Positions 40,857 to 50,087 of a stretch of DNA of 64,000 bases are shown here, piece by piece (the stretch's first letter is position 1; each line of letters opens with the position of its first letter). The notes under the pieces were generated by a model. The model saw only the letters and a program-made list of their open reading frames with translations, was not told where the DNA came from and made no database searches. Origin of the DNA: Carthagonibacter metallireducens (GTDB lineage: Bacteria; Gemmatimonadota; Gemmatimonadetes; Palauibacterales; Palauibacteraceae). The position numbers were made by a program, and so were the translations under genes. The stretch spans positions 1 to 64,000 of the forward strand of contig JAMJQQ010000094.1 in the NCBI GenBank assembly GCA_023554445.1, in the 5' to 3' direction.

Positions 40857-42022
40857 TGCCTCACCGGCCCTCGAACGCCACGGCCCTCGGTCTGCGGGGA
40901 TTTCCGGTTCGACCTTCGAGCGAGTCTCCGTCCGCCTCGGGGAGATTCCTGCTGGGAACGACGCTGACACTTGCAGGCTTCGGGTTGCTCTCGGTCTACA
41001 GCGCGAGTTCGTACGTGGCACAACAGGCGGGCCGCCCCGACACGTACTACCTGTTCCAGCAAGCCAGCCGTGCGGGGCTCGGCTGCTTCGCGATGGCAAT
41101 CGCCAGCGTGATCGACTATCGGATCTACCGCCGGCTGGCCTGGCCGATCATGGGGATTGCCGCGCTTCTCCTCGTTCCCCTGGTGCTTCCCGGTACCGAG
41201 GCGATCGCGCCGGAAATCAACGGGGCCCGTCGATGGCTGGACCTGGGTCTGCGGATTCAGCCTTCGGAGCTGGCGAAGCTGGCCGTCGTGATCTGGACGG
41301 CGGCCCTGGCGGTCAAGAAACAGGATCAGCTCGGCGATTTCCGCGAAGGCGTGCTGCCTTTCCTGGTGATTCTCACCCCCGTCTGTCTGCTCATTCTGCT
41401 CGAGCCCCACTTCTCCGCTGCGATGTGGGTGGCGATGCTCGCCGGCACCGTGCTGTTCGCGGCGGGAGCACGGCTGGCGCACTTCGCAGCGCTCGGCAGC
41501 ATCGTCGTGGTGCTGGCGGTCACCCAGGTTCTCACCGCGCAGTACCGCCTCCGTCGGGTTCTCGCGTTTCTCGATCCCGAGTCCGCCGCCGGAGCCGCGG
41601 GCTATCAGCTGCAGCAGTCGTTGATCGCGATCGGTTCCGGGGGGCTCACCGGAGTGGGATTCGGGCGAAGCACCACCAAGATGCAGTTCCTTCCCGAGCC
41701 ACAGAATGACTTCATCTTCTCGATCATCGCCGAGGAATGGGGATTTCTGGGTGTGGTGCTCGTCATTGCACTGTTCGCGATCTGGTCGCTGCTCGGCTTT
41801 CGCATCGCCCGCGCGGCACCTGACCTGTTCGGCCGTCTGCTGGCTACCGGCATCACGGCGGGAATCGCTCTCGGCGCGTTCGCGCACATCGGCATCGCGC
41901 TGGGGCTGCTGCCGACTACGGGGGTCAACCTTCCCTTCGTCAGCGCGGGAGGAACGAATCTCGTGATCGCGCTGGGGTCGGCCGGCATCCTGCTGAACGT
42001 TTCTTCGGCGGGAGAGAGCTGA
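40856..42022 (+). CDS. ftsW: SEDS peptidoglycan glycosyltransferase FtsW
   Basis: A 388-residue polytopic SEDS protein with about ten TM segments. Visible signatures include INGARRWLDLGLRIQPSELAKLA (with the periplasmic-loop region that holds the catalytic Asp in SEDS enzymes), the PEPQNDFIFSIIAEEWGFLG segment and LPTTGVNLPFVSAGGTNL near the end. With FtsI it polymerises and crosslinks septal peptidoglycan. Position before murG is canonical. Confidence 0.95.
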   Translation: MPHRPSNATALGLRGFPVRPSSESPSASGRFLLGTTLTLAGFGLLSVYSASSYVAQQAGRPDTYYLFQQASRAGLGCFAMAIASVIDYRIYRRLAWPIMGIAALLLVPLVLPGTEAIAPEINGARRWLDLGLRIQPSELAKLAVVIWTAALAVKKQDQLGDFREGVLPFLVILTPVCLLILLEPHFSAAMWVAMLAGTVLFAAGARLAHFAALGSIVVVLAVTQVLTAQYRLRRVLAFLDPESAAGAAGYQLQQSLIAIGSGGLTGVGFGRSTTKMQFLPEPQNDFIFSIIAEEWGFLGVVLVIALFAIWSLLGFRIARAAPDLFGRLLATGITAGIALGAFAHIGIALGLLPTTGVNLPFVSAGGTNLVIALGSAGILLNVSSAGES

Positions 42023-42025
42023 GCG

Positions 42026-43195
42026 ATGGGCGCACGCATCCTGCTCGCGGGCGGAGGAACGGGGGGACACCTCATGCCGGCCCTGAATCTCGCCGCCGCT
42101 CTGCGTGAAGCCCGACCTGACGTCGAGTTGATGCTGGTCGGCGCCGAACGTGGAATCGAGGCGAGAGTACTGCCCGAGGCGGGCGTGCCTTTCCGGCTGC
42201 TGCCGATGCAGCCGCTCAGCCGCCGCCGGCCGCTCGACAACTGGCGCCTGCTCTCCACGGCTCCGGCCGTAGTCGCCGGACTCGCCCGAATATTCCGGGA
42301 GCTGGACCCTCAGGTCGTCGTGGGAACCGGGGGCTACGCGTCCGGTCCAGCCGTCCTTCATGGGATCTTCGCCGGCCGCCGGACCGCGCTGCAGGAACAG
42401 AACGCGATTCCCGGCCTGGTGACCCGCCGTCTCGCACCCCGGGTGGACAGGGTCTTCCTTGGATATCCCGAAGCGGCCGACCACCTCCAGGCCGGCGCAC
42501 GCACCCGCGTGCTGGCGTGGGGGAATCCGGTCGCGGCTCGTCGACCGAACGGGATGCAGAACGGGGCCGGAGGATTTCGCTGGCCGGAGGGCCGCGTGGT
42601 CGCGGTGATCGGAGGCAGCCAGGGAGCGCGAGGCCTCAACGATCAGCTGGCGGCCGACCTGGCCGCAGCGAGACGCTGGCCGGAAGGGACCACGCTCGTC
42701 TGGGTCACCGGCCCGGATCATCTCACGTCCGTCCGGGAGGCGGTCGAGGCGACGCCGTGGGCGGAACGGATTCTGACCGTCGCGTGGATCGACGACCTGG
42801 GCGCCCGGCTCTCCGGGATCGACCTGGCGATCGCCCGTTCCGGCGCGATGTTCTGTTCCGAACTGGCGGTGGCAGGCGTTCCAGCCGTGTTCGTTCCCTT
42901 TCCGGCTGCAGCCGGAAATCACCAGGTCCACAACGCAGCGGCACTGGAGGCCGCCGGAGCGGCAGTCATGCTCGAGGAGCGATCGATGAAGACGGGAGAT
43001 TTGTGGGAGGAGGTCCTCGCGCTGCTTGCCGAGGAGGAGCGGCTGCTTCAGATGGCCGAAGCGATGGCCTCACGCGGACGACCGGATGCAGCCGGTCGAA
43101 TCGCCGGGGAGCTCCTGGACCTGGCGGCCGACCGATCGAACGAAGATGGAGCGCGGCGGACGTTGGATGATTCGGCGGTGCGCACGGATGTCTGA
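42026..43195 (+). CDS. murG: UDP-GlcNAc--undecaprenyl-pyrophosphoryl-MurNAc-pentapeptide transferase
   Basis: A 389-residue GT-B glycosyltransferase adding GlcNAc to lipid I to give lipid II on the inner membrane face. Glycine loop AGGGTGGHLMPAL, GTGGYASGPAV, EQNAIPGLVTRRLA, IGGSQGARGLND and the UDP-GlcNAc site (IARSGAMFCSELAVAGVPAVFVPFP, AAGNHQVHNA) are all present. The end overlaps murC by 8 nt. Confidence 0.96.
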   Translation: MGARILLAGGGTGGHLMPALNLAAALREARPDVELMLVGAERGIEARVLPEAGVPFRLLPMQPLSRRRPLDNWRLLSTAPAVVAGLARIFRELDPQVVVGTGGYASGPAVLHGIFAGRRTALQEQNAIPGLVTRRLAPRVDRVFLGYPEAADHLQAGARTRVLAWGNPVAARRPNGMQNGAGGFRWPEGRVVAVIGGSQGARGLNDQLAADLAAARRWPEGTTLVWVTGPDHLTSVREAVEATPWAERILTVAWIDDLGARLSGIDLAIARSGAMFCSELAVAGVPAVFVPFPAAAGNHQVHNAAALEAAGAAVMLEERSMKTGDLWEEVLALLAEEERLLQMAEAMASRGRPDAAGRIAGELLDLAADRSNEDGARRTLDDSAVRTDV

Positions 43196-44579
43196 TCGTC
43201 CATTGAGCCGATCGGATCTGCCGCCGGGCGGATCGCGTGTCCATCTGCTCGGCGTCGCTGGTGCCGGAATGCGCGCCCTCGCGGAAGTGCTGGTGGAGGG
43301 GGGCTGGATCGTGTCCGGGTCCGACCGGGATTCGCGCTCAGCCTCGACTCTTTCGGCCGTAGGAGTGAACGTCGTGCCGGATACCGATACCGGGCATGCG
43401 CAGGAATCGGCTCTCGTAGTCCGAAGCTCAGCCATACCGCCCGATCATCCAGCACTGAGCGCGGCGAACCGCGCCGGTGTTCCGGTGATCAAACGATCCT
43501 CGATGCTCGGGGCTCTGGTAAACGACCGTCGTCTGGCTGCTGTAGCAGGTACTCACGGCAAGACGACGGTCACGACGATGCTCGGACTGGCGCTGGAGGC
43601 GGCGGGTCGGGATCCGCTCGTCCTGGTGGGGGGACACGTTCCGGAATGGGGCGGTAACGCTCGAATCGGGGCGGGCCCGGAAGCCGTGGTCGAAGCCGAT
43701 GAGTACGACCGGTCGTTCCTGCAGCTCGATCCGACGCTCGCGATCGTGACTTCGGTGGAGCCGGAGCACCTCGAGTGTTACGAGGACGAACAGGAGCTGC
43801 GTTCCTCATTTGCGCTGTTCGCCGGCCGGGCCGTGGAGCGCGAGGGCGTGCTGGTGTGTGCAGACGACGAGGGAGCCCGCGCTCTGGCGGACCGACTTCC
43901 ATCGGCGACCGCCTACGGATTCGATGACTCGGCCGACTACCGGCTCGAGGTGATCGCGTCGGCGGCCGACGGGCAACGCTGTCGTCTCCGGGGACGGGAG
44001 CTGGATCTCTCATTCGATCTGGGCGCCACTGGAGCCCACAATGCGCAGAATGCGGCGGCCGCACTCCTCGCTGCGAGTCGGCTGGGTGTCGACGCGGAGG
44101 CTCTTTCGGGTTGCCTGGGTCACTTCCGCGGCGTGGAGCGACGTCTGCAGAAGATCGCGTCGCGGGGTGGGGTGATCGTGGTCGACGACTACGCGCACCA
44201 CCCGACGGAGGTCCGAGCGTCGGTGGCCGCGGTTCGATCGGCGTGGCCGGCGGCGCGAATCGTAGCGGTATTCCAGCCTCATCTCTACAGTCGCACCGAA
44301 TCCATGGCCAGGGAATTCGGGCTCGAGCTGGCCGCGGCGGACCAGGTGCTGGTGCTGCCTGTCTATGCTGCGCGTGAAAGGCCGATACCGGGCGTCGACT
44401 CGTCGCTCGTCGTCAGGGACGCGCCCGGGCACCTGCGCCTCGCGGATGCAGACGAAGTGACGAAGCTGGTGAAGAGGGCCAGGCCCGACACCGTGTTCCT
44501 GTTCATGGGGGCCGGAGACATCACCGATACCGCGCACCGCTCAGCCAGGGAGCTCGAGGGCCATGCGCTGGGAGTCTGA
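43188..44579 (+). CDS. murC: UDP-N-acetylmuramate--L-alanine ligase
   Basis: A 463-residue Mur ligase adding the first residue, L-Ala. The N-terminal dinucleotide-like loop reads GVAGAGMRALAE, followed by the ATP loop AGTHGKTTVTTML, EADEYDRSFLQL, VDDYAHHPTEV and FQPHLYSRT. ATG 43188 fits the family start; the upstream open frame lies inside murG. murC-murB-ftsQ follows a widespread order. Confidence 0.95.
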   Translation: MSDRPLSRSDLPPGGSRVHLLGVAGAGMRALAEVLVEGGWIVSGSDRDSRSASTLSAVGVNVVPDTDTGHAQESALVVRSSAIPPDHPALSAANRAGVPVIKRSSMLGALVNDRRLAAVAGTHGKTTVTTMLGLALEAAGRDPLVLVGGHVPEWGGNARIGAGPEAVVEADEYDRSFLQLDPTLAIVTSVEPEHLECYEDEQELRSSFALFAGRAVEREGVLVCADDEGARALADRLPSATAYGFDDSADYRLEVIASAADGQRCRLRGRELDLSFDLGATGAHNAQNAAAALLAASRLGVDAEALSGCLGHFRGVERRLQKIASRGGVIVVDDYAHHPTEVRASVAAVRSAWPAARIVAVFQPHLYSRTESMAREFGLELAAADQVLVLPVYAARERPIPGVDSSLVVRDAPGHLRLADADEVTKLVKRARPDTVFLFMGAGDITDTAHRSARELEGHALGV

Positions 44580-45459
44580 GATGTCGCTCGCTGAGCAGGT
44601 CCGCTGGAGGATCGGAGGGCCCGCCTCCCGATTCGGCCGGGTCAGCGATCTGGTCGAGCTCAGGGACGCACTGTCGGGCCTGGAGGGCGGGCCTCTGCTC
44701 GTGCTCGGCTGGGGAGCCAATCTTCTCGTCGCCGATCGAGGCGTGCGCGCCGCGGTCCTCGTGCTCGATGGAGCGTTCGACTGGATCCGCATAAACGACT
44801 CTTGTCTGGAAGCCGGGGCGGGCGCAGGACTACCCGCCCTGGTCGGAGAGGCCCGGCGTGCAGGGGCTGAAGGCTGGTGCTTCCTCGAAGCAGTGCCGGG
44901 CACGATCGGCGGTGGGCTGCGAATGAACGCCGGTTCCGCCGATACCGGCCTCTGGGATCGTGTCATAGAGGTGGAAGCAATCGCAGCCGATGGGAATTCG
45001 CATCGCGTGACGCGGAAGGAGGTCGACGCTTCGTACAGGCACGTCGACCTGCCGGCCGACTGGGTGTTCACCGCAGCTCGTTTCGAGCTCACACCGGGTG
45101 ATCCCGAAGCCGTTGGAGCGGCGCATTTCGAGCGGCGTCGACGGAAGGTCACGACGCAGGTGTATGACTTGCCGAGTTGCGGGTCGGTGTGGAAGAACCC
45201 CGGACCGGGGTCCGGATCGGCCTGGGAGCTCGTGGACGCGGTAGGAATGCGCGGGGCCTCCAGCGGCGGCGCCCGAGTCGCCGAACGGCATGCGAACTTC
45301 ATCGCCAACGAGGGAAATGCACGGGCAGATGACGTGATGCGCCTGATGCGGGAGACGCGCCGGCGGGTCCTGGATCAGTTCGGAATTGCGCTGGAGCCCG
45401 AGATCAGATTCTGGGGCTTCGATCAGGAAGAGCTCGCCTCCGTGGGGGCAGCCGCGTGA
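44563..45459 (+). CDS. murB: UDP-N-acetylenolpyruvoylglucosamine reductase
   Basis: A 298-residue FAD enzyme reducing the enolpyruvyl group to give UDP-MurNAc. FAD-binding features are WRIGGPASRF, LGWGANLLVADRGVR and EAVPGTIGGGLRMNAG; the catalytic serine lies in SCGSVWKNP (usually GSVFKNP). Length and lack of the extra Tyr loop suggest a type II MurB. ATG 44581 is an alternative start with GGGAG 7 nt upstream. Confidence 0.95.
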   Translation: MRWESEMSLAEQVRWRIGGPASRFGRVSDLVELRDALSGLEGGPLLVLGWGANLLVADRGVRAAVLVLDGAFDWIRINDSCLEAGAGAGLPALVGEARRAGAEGWCFLEAVPGTIGGGLRMNAGSADTGLWDRVIEVEAIAADGNSHRVTRKEVDASYRHVDLPADWVFTAARFELTPGDPEAVGAAHFERRRRKVTTQVYDLPSCGSVWKNPGPGSGSAWELVDAVGMRGASSGGARVAERHANFIANEGNARADDVMRLMRETRRRVLDQFGIALEPEIRFWGFDQEELASVGAAA

Positions 45460-46196
45460 CCCGGCAGACGCGGCGGCGGATCGGAGTGGCACTCGCCGGT
45501 GCCCTGATCGGTGTTTCCAGTCCGTTCTGGGGACCTCCCATTCTTCGCGGAATCCCGGCCTTCGAGGTGCGGGAAGTAGAGATCGTGGGCGTGCGGTTCG
45601 CAGAGCCTGCCGACCTGCGCGAGCTCGCCGATTTCGGTGTCGGCGCATCGATCTGGGATGATCCCGGTGGCTGGGAGGAAGCCATCTCGACGCATCCGCT
45701 GATCGAGTCGGCCCGGGTTTTCCGGGCGGGCACGGATCGCTTGCGCGTCGAGGTGCAGGAAGTACAGGCCGTCGCCCTGGTCGCAACGCCCGGACTGGCG
45801 GCCGTGGACGCGAACGGTGATCGACTCGGCGTCGATCCGTCGGCGCACCGCCTGGATCTGCCCATCCTCGCCGGGGCGACTCTCGATTCTGCGACCGGAC
45901 GTGTCGCCGAAGAAGAGGGAAGGCGGTCGCTCGCCGTGCTCGAGGAGCTCGCCTCTCTCTCTCCGGAGTTCATCCGGCGAGTCTCGGAAGTCGTGCCGCT
46001 CGACTCGGAATCCCTCGAACTCCACCTGATCGAAGGGAGTCTCGTCGACCGGCTCACTCTTCCGTACGCCGACGCCTCACGCGCGTTTCTTCAGGCTGCT
46101 GCGGCCATTCAGGCCGCGGAGCAGCGCGGTACGGTCGTCTCGGCCGACGCGCGTTATGCCGAGAAGGTGTTCGTCCGCACCGGAGATCGTCGATGA
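45456..46196 (+). CDS. ftsQ: Cell division protein FtsQ (POTRA domain)
   Basis: A 246-residue bitopic protein: TM near residues 8-26, a POTRA domain (FEVREVEIVGVRFAEPADLRELADFGVGASIW) and a beta domain. FtsQ anchors FtsL and FtsB at the division site. GTG start overlapping murB by 4 nt (GTGA). Identification rests on topology, POTRA pattern and place before ftsA. Confidence 0.88.
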   Translation: MTRQTRRRIGVALAGALIGVSSPFWGPPILRGIPAFEVREVEIVGVRFAEPADLRELADFGVGASIWDDPGGWEEAISTHPLIESARVFRAGTDRLRVEVQEVQAVALVATPGLAAVDANGDRLGVDPSAHRLDLPILAGATLDSATGRVAEEEGRRSLAVLEELASLSPEFIRRVSEVVPLDSESLELHLIEGSLVDRLTLPYADASRAFLQAAAAIQAAEQRGTVVSADARYAEKVFVRTGDRR

Positions 46197-47425
46197 TGGC
46201 GCAGCAGCGATGCCTGGCGGGGCTCGACGTCGGGTCGGAGTCGACCTGTGCCGTGCTGATCGAGCTCAGTGTGCCGTGGGGCGAAGGAGATGTCGAGGCT
46301 CGAGTTCTCGGAGTGGGGGAGGCACCTACCGCCGGCGTGCGCAATCGCGTGGTCACCAACATCGATTCGACCGTCGAATCGATCCGCACGGCGCTGCGCC
46401 GCGCAGAGGAGATGGCCGGAGCCGAAGCCTCCGTCGTGTACGCGGGCATCGGCGGTGATCACGTGGAGGTCGATGCTTCCACCGGGGTGGTGGCGATCTC
46501 GGGTCGGGAGATCGCGTCCCGCGACCTGGATCACGTTCACGAGGTCGCCAGCGCCATCGTGGTCCCGGACGACCGCGAGCTCCTGCATGCGATTCCCCAG
46601 GACTACGTGGTGGACGGGGTGGCAGGCGTTCAGGATCCGACCGGCATGGAGTCCACACGGCTGGAGTCGGAGGTCTGTGTGGTGACATCCGGCGCGGTGC
46701 CGGCTCAGAACCTCCGGAAAGCGATCGATCGGGCGGGCTGGAAGCTCGAGGAACTCGTGCTGGCCCCGCTCGCGACGAATCTCGCGGTTCTCACCGAGAA
46801 TCAGCGTCGTGAGGGCGTCGTTCTCGTGGAAATCGGAGCGGCCGCTACGGAAGTGCTGGCGTTCAAGGACGAGAGGCTTCGGCTGTTCGCGACCCTTCCC
46901 TGGGGGGGAGCGACGGTGACCAACGACATCGTAAAGGGGCTCGGCGTCCCGACGTCGACGGCCGAGACTCTCAAGTCGGAGCACGGCAGCGCGCAGACCA
47001 GGAGAGTGGACGCCGCCGAGAGCCTCGAGATTCCGGGGCCCACGCCGGGATCCGTTCGGAGCGTCTCCAGGGAGTTGCTCGCCCACATCATCGAACAGCG
47101 GATGGATGAGATGCTGGGGCTGATTTACGACGAGCTGGAGAGTCGTGATCTGCTCGATTCCGTCCCCTGCGGTGTGGTACTCGCGGGCGGTGCGGCTGGA
47201 ATGGATGGCGTGGCGGAACTCGCGCAGGAGGTGTTCAACCTTCCGGTCTCGCTGGGAGAGCCCGGAGTCGGTTTGACCGGACTCGTTGATGCGGTGCGCG
47301 GACCCGAGTACGCCACGGCCGTCGGTCTGGCGCTCTATGGCCGTCATCGGAGGGCGGAGAGACCCGTCGGATCGGCAATGCGAGCAATCGGAAGAGTCAC
47401 GAGCTGGCTGAGGGAGTTTTTCTGA
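46193..47425 (+). CDS. ftsA: Cell division protein FtsA
   Basis: A 410-residue actin-like protein that tethers FtsZ to the membrane. The phosphate loop is LAGLDVGSESTCAVL, the 1C domain follows, then EIGAAATEVLAF, PWGGATVTNDI and VVLAGGAAGMDGVAELA. The C-terminal AMRAIGRVTSWLREFF is an amphipathic membrane-binding helix. It overlaps ftsQ by 4 nt. Confidence 0.95.
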   Translation: MMAQQRCLAGLDVGSESTCAVLIELSVPWGEGDVEARVLGVGEAPTAGVRNRVVTNIDSTVESIRTALRRAEEMAGAEASVVYAGIGGDHVEVDASTGVVAISGREIASRDLDHVHEVASAIVVPDDRELLHAIPQDYVVDGVAGVQDPTGMESTRLESEVCVVTSGAVPAQNLRKAIDRAGWKLEELVLAPLATNLAVLTENQRREGVVLVEIGAAATEVLAFKDERLRLFATLPWGGATVTNDIVKGLGVPTSTAETLKSEHGSAQTRRVDAAESLEIPGPTPGSVRSVSRELLAHIIEQRMDEMLGLIYDELESRDLLDSVPCGVVLAGGAAGMDGVAELAQEVFNLPVSLGEPGVGLTGLVDAVRGPEYATAVGLALYGRHRRAERPVGSAMRAIGRVTSWLREFF

Positions 47426-47535
47426 TGACCCGGAGACCGACGCAACCGTCGGACGCGATCGATGCGCGTTCCGCGTGCGGCGACTCGACCGGGAACTACG
47501 TCAAGGCAGGAAGAACACACGAGCGGGAGGGACAG

Positions 47536-48702
47536 ATGGTATTCGAGTTCGACGATGCGGCGACCCGGAACGCGAGGATGAAAGTGGTGGGGGTCGGGGG
47601 TGCCGGCGGCAACGCTGTGAACCGGATGATCGACGAGAGTCTCGACGGTGTCGAGTTCATCGCGATCAATACCGATGCACAGGCGCTGAAGAACTGCGAG
47701 GCCCACATCAAGCTCCAGGTGGGACGCAAGCTGACCCGGGGATTGGGTGCCGGTGCGCGTCCGGAGGTGGGTCGGCAAGCGATTACGGAGAGCGAGGAAG
47801 AGGTGCGGCGAGCCCTGGAAGGGGCCGACCTGGTGTTCGTTACAGCCGGCATGGGCGGAGGCACGGGAACGGGAGCGGCGCCGCGGGTCGGACAGATCGC
47901 ATCCGAGCTCGGTGCTCTGGTGATCGCGATCGTGACTCGTCCCTTCCTGTTCGAGGGAAAGAAGCGGATGCGCCACGCCGAGCTCGGGATGAAGGACCTG
48001 CGGCGCTCCGTGGACACGATGATCGTAGTGCCGAACGAGCGACTTCTTTCGGTAGTCGGAAAGGGAACCACCTTTCGCGATGCTCTCAAGAAAGCCGATG
48101 AAGTCCTGCTCCACGCGACGCAGGGGATCTCTGACCTGATCAGCGTGACCGGAGAGGTCAACGTCGACTTCGCGGACGTTCGCACGGTGATGTCCAACCG
48201 GGGAGCGGCCCTGATGGGCACCGGTGAGGCGACCGGTGAGAACCGGGCCGTCGAAGCGGCACAGCAGGCGATTTGCTCACCGCTTCTCGACAACGTATCC
48301 ATCAACGGCGCTACCGGAGTCCTGGTGAACATCTCGGGTGGGCTGGATCTCGCGATCGACGAGGTCACGACGATCAACTCGATCGTTCAGGAAGCGGCAG
48401 GTGAAGAGGCCGAGATGATCTTCGGCGCGGTCCACGACCCGGATCTCGAGGGGCGCATTCGGGTTACCGTCATCGCGACGGGTTTCGGTGATGAGGCGGA
48501 GATGGAGCCCGTCCCGACGCTCAAAGTGGTTCCGCCGGCCCCGGTGCGGGCTGACGATTCCGGTCCGAGACTCGTGAGCATCTCCGGTGGAGATCCCGAG
48601 GCGATCATGCCCGAGACTCATCAGATTCGTGGCAAGCTGGGGTCAAGAATGCAGCTCGAAGACCTCGAGATCCCGACGTTCATACGAAGGCAGATGGACT
48701 GA
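47536..48702 (+). CDS. ftsZ: Cell division protein FtsZ
   Basis: A 388-residue tubulin-like GTPase that forms the Z ring. Motifs are VGVGGAGGNAVNRM, the tubulin signature MGGGTGTGAAP and the T7 region VDFADVRTVM. The C-terminal peptide LEDLEIPTFIRRQMD is the site that binds FtsA. ATG 47536 is chosen because GGGAGGG (47525-47531) lies just upstream. The same frame opens at ATG 47425 overlapping the ftsA stop, which would add 37 residues unlike any FtsZ N-terminus. Confidence 0.97.
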   Translation: MVFEFDDAATRNARMKVVGVGGAGGNAVNRMIDESLDGVEFIAINTDAQALKNCEAHIKLQVGRKLTRGLGAGARPEVGRQAITESEEEVRRALEGADLVFVTAGMGGGTGTGAAPRVGQIASELGALVIAIVTRPFLFEGKKRMRHAELGMKDLRRSVDTMIVVPNERLLSVVGKGTTFRDALKKADEVLLHATQGISDLISVTGEVNVDFADVRTVMSNRGAALMGTGEATGENRAVEAAQQAICSPLLDNVSINGATGVLVNISGGLDLAIDEVTTINSIVQEAAGEEAEMIFGAVHDPDLEGRIRVTVIATGFGDEAEMEPVPTLKVVPPAPVRADDSGPRLVSISGGDPEAIMPETHQIRGKLGSRMQLEDLEIPTFIRRQMD

Positions 48703-48739
48703 GAACGCCTGGGCGGCCTGCAGGCGCAAGGACAACGCT

Positions 48740-50074
48740 GTGAAACACGTAAACGAAGCGCCGCCGCCGGCCGGCGGAGAGTCGCCACGTGCGATGGATC
48801 GGGGAGCGGTTCCGCTCGCGCTCGCCGGGCTCATCGCCGGGGGTATCCTGTTGGCCGTCGCTTTCTTCGTGCCCGGGCCCGAGGCTCCGGACGAACCCGT
48901 TCCAGTCGTAGTCGTTCCCGCTCCACTCCCTCCCGTGAGCGGGTACGACACACTCGGCTCGGGCGAGACGCTCGGCGAGTTGCTGGTTGCCAACGGTCTC
49001 GGACCGGCGAGCGCTTACGCCGTAACGGAGGTCGTCCGGGGCTTCAAGAGCCCGAGGTCTCTCCGTCCCGGTCTGATAGCCCGTTTCACAGCCGTGTCCG
49101 GTTCCGAGCCCGATCGGATCGTGCTGCAGCTGAGTCCCGATTCGCTACTCGATCTGGTTGCGGCCGATACCACGTGGAACGGAGCCGTCCACGAGGTGCC
49201 CGTGAGCATCGACACGGTCGTCCTCGCCGGTCTGATCGAATCGAGTCTCTGGTTCGCCGAATTGAGCGGAGACGTCGAGAAGCTGGGGGAGGACGAGTTC
49301 AGCGAATATGTCTTCGACCTGGCCGACGTGTTCGCGTGGAAGGTGGACTTCACGCGGGACATCAGGCGTGGTGACGCGTTTCGGGCGGCAATCGAGAGGG
49401 AACGCCGACCGGACGGCTCGATTCGATCACGCCGCTTTCTCGCAATCGAGCTACGGAATCGGAATCGGGACCTGCAGGCGATTCCCTTTCAACGGCCCGA
49501 CGGACGGAGGGAGTACTTCGACGTGGAGGGGGAGGCGCTCAAGGGCGTCTTCTTGCGCTACCCCGTGCCATTCCGGATCACGAGCGGATTCTCCCGGCGC
49601 AGGTATCACCCGGTGTTGAAGCGCAACCGGGCCCACCTCGGCATCGACTACGGCGCTCCGCATGGAACTCCGGTCAAGGCTACGGCCGCCGGGACCGTAG
49701 TCCGAGCGGGTACCTGGGGGAGCTTCGGACGGATCGTAGAGATACGGCATGTGAAGAATTTCAGCACCCGCTACGCCCACCTGAGCTCAATTGCGCGCGG
49801 AGTAACGGCGGGAGCCTTCGTGCAGCAGGGTCAGATCATCGGGCGGGTCGGCTCCACGGGACTCGCGACGGGGCCGCACCTCCACTACGAGTTTCTGCAG
49901 GCCGGCACGCATCGGAATCCGGCGACACTCGAACTTCCGTCGGCCGAACGGCTGGAAGACGAACACGTCGACGCCTTCCGAGTCGAACGCGATCAGGCCC
50001 TCGCATTGCTGGATGCTGTCCCACTGCCAGTGCCGTCGTCCGACTCCACGGCGGGACCGGCGGTCGCCGAATGA
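48740..50074 (+). CDS. M23 family metallopeptidase (murein endopeptidase-like)
   Basis: A 444-residue protein with one TM at about residues 24-44, a periplasmic region including a LysM-like or SH3-like part (YDTLGSGETLGELLVANGL) and a C-terminal LytM domain. Zinc ligands are visible as His299 and Asp303 in HLGIDYG and His380/His382 in HLHYEF. With intact ligands it could cut peptidoglycan crosslinks, or it may activate amidases. It follows ftsZ by 37 nt with AAGGA before the GTG, suggesting a role in daughter-cell separation. Confidence 0.9.
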   Translation: MKHVNEAPPPAGGESPRAMDRGAVPLALAGLIAGGILLAVAFFVPGPEAPDEPVPVVVVPAPLPPVSGYDTLGSGETLGELLVANGLGPASAYAVTEVVRGFKSPRSLRPGLIARFTAVSGSEPDRIVLQLSPDSLLDLVAADTTWNGAVHEVPVSIDTVVLAGLIESSLWFAELSGDVEKLGEDEFSEYVFDLADVFAWKVDFTRDIRRGDAFRAAIERERRPDGSIRSRRFLAIELRNRNRDLQAIPFQRPDGRREYFDVEGEALKGVFLRYPVPFRITSGFSRRRYHPVLKRNRAHLGIDYGAPHGTPVKATAAGTVVRAGTWGSFGRIVEIRHVKNFSTRYAHLSSIARGVTAGAFVQQGQIIGRVGSTGLATGPHLHYEFLQAGTHRNPATLELPSAERLEDEHVDAFRVERDQALALLDAVPLPVPSSDSTAGPAVAE

Positions 50075-50087
50075 CCCGGGGCCGGGG

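Noticed and set aside
40787..42931. 714-codon open frame on the minus strand opposite ftsW and murG
   Set aside because: It is antisense to two genes with full conserved motifs and has no recognisable domain; long antisense frames are expected in GC-rich coding DNA.
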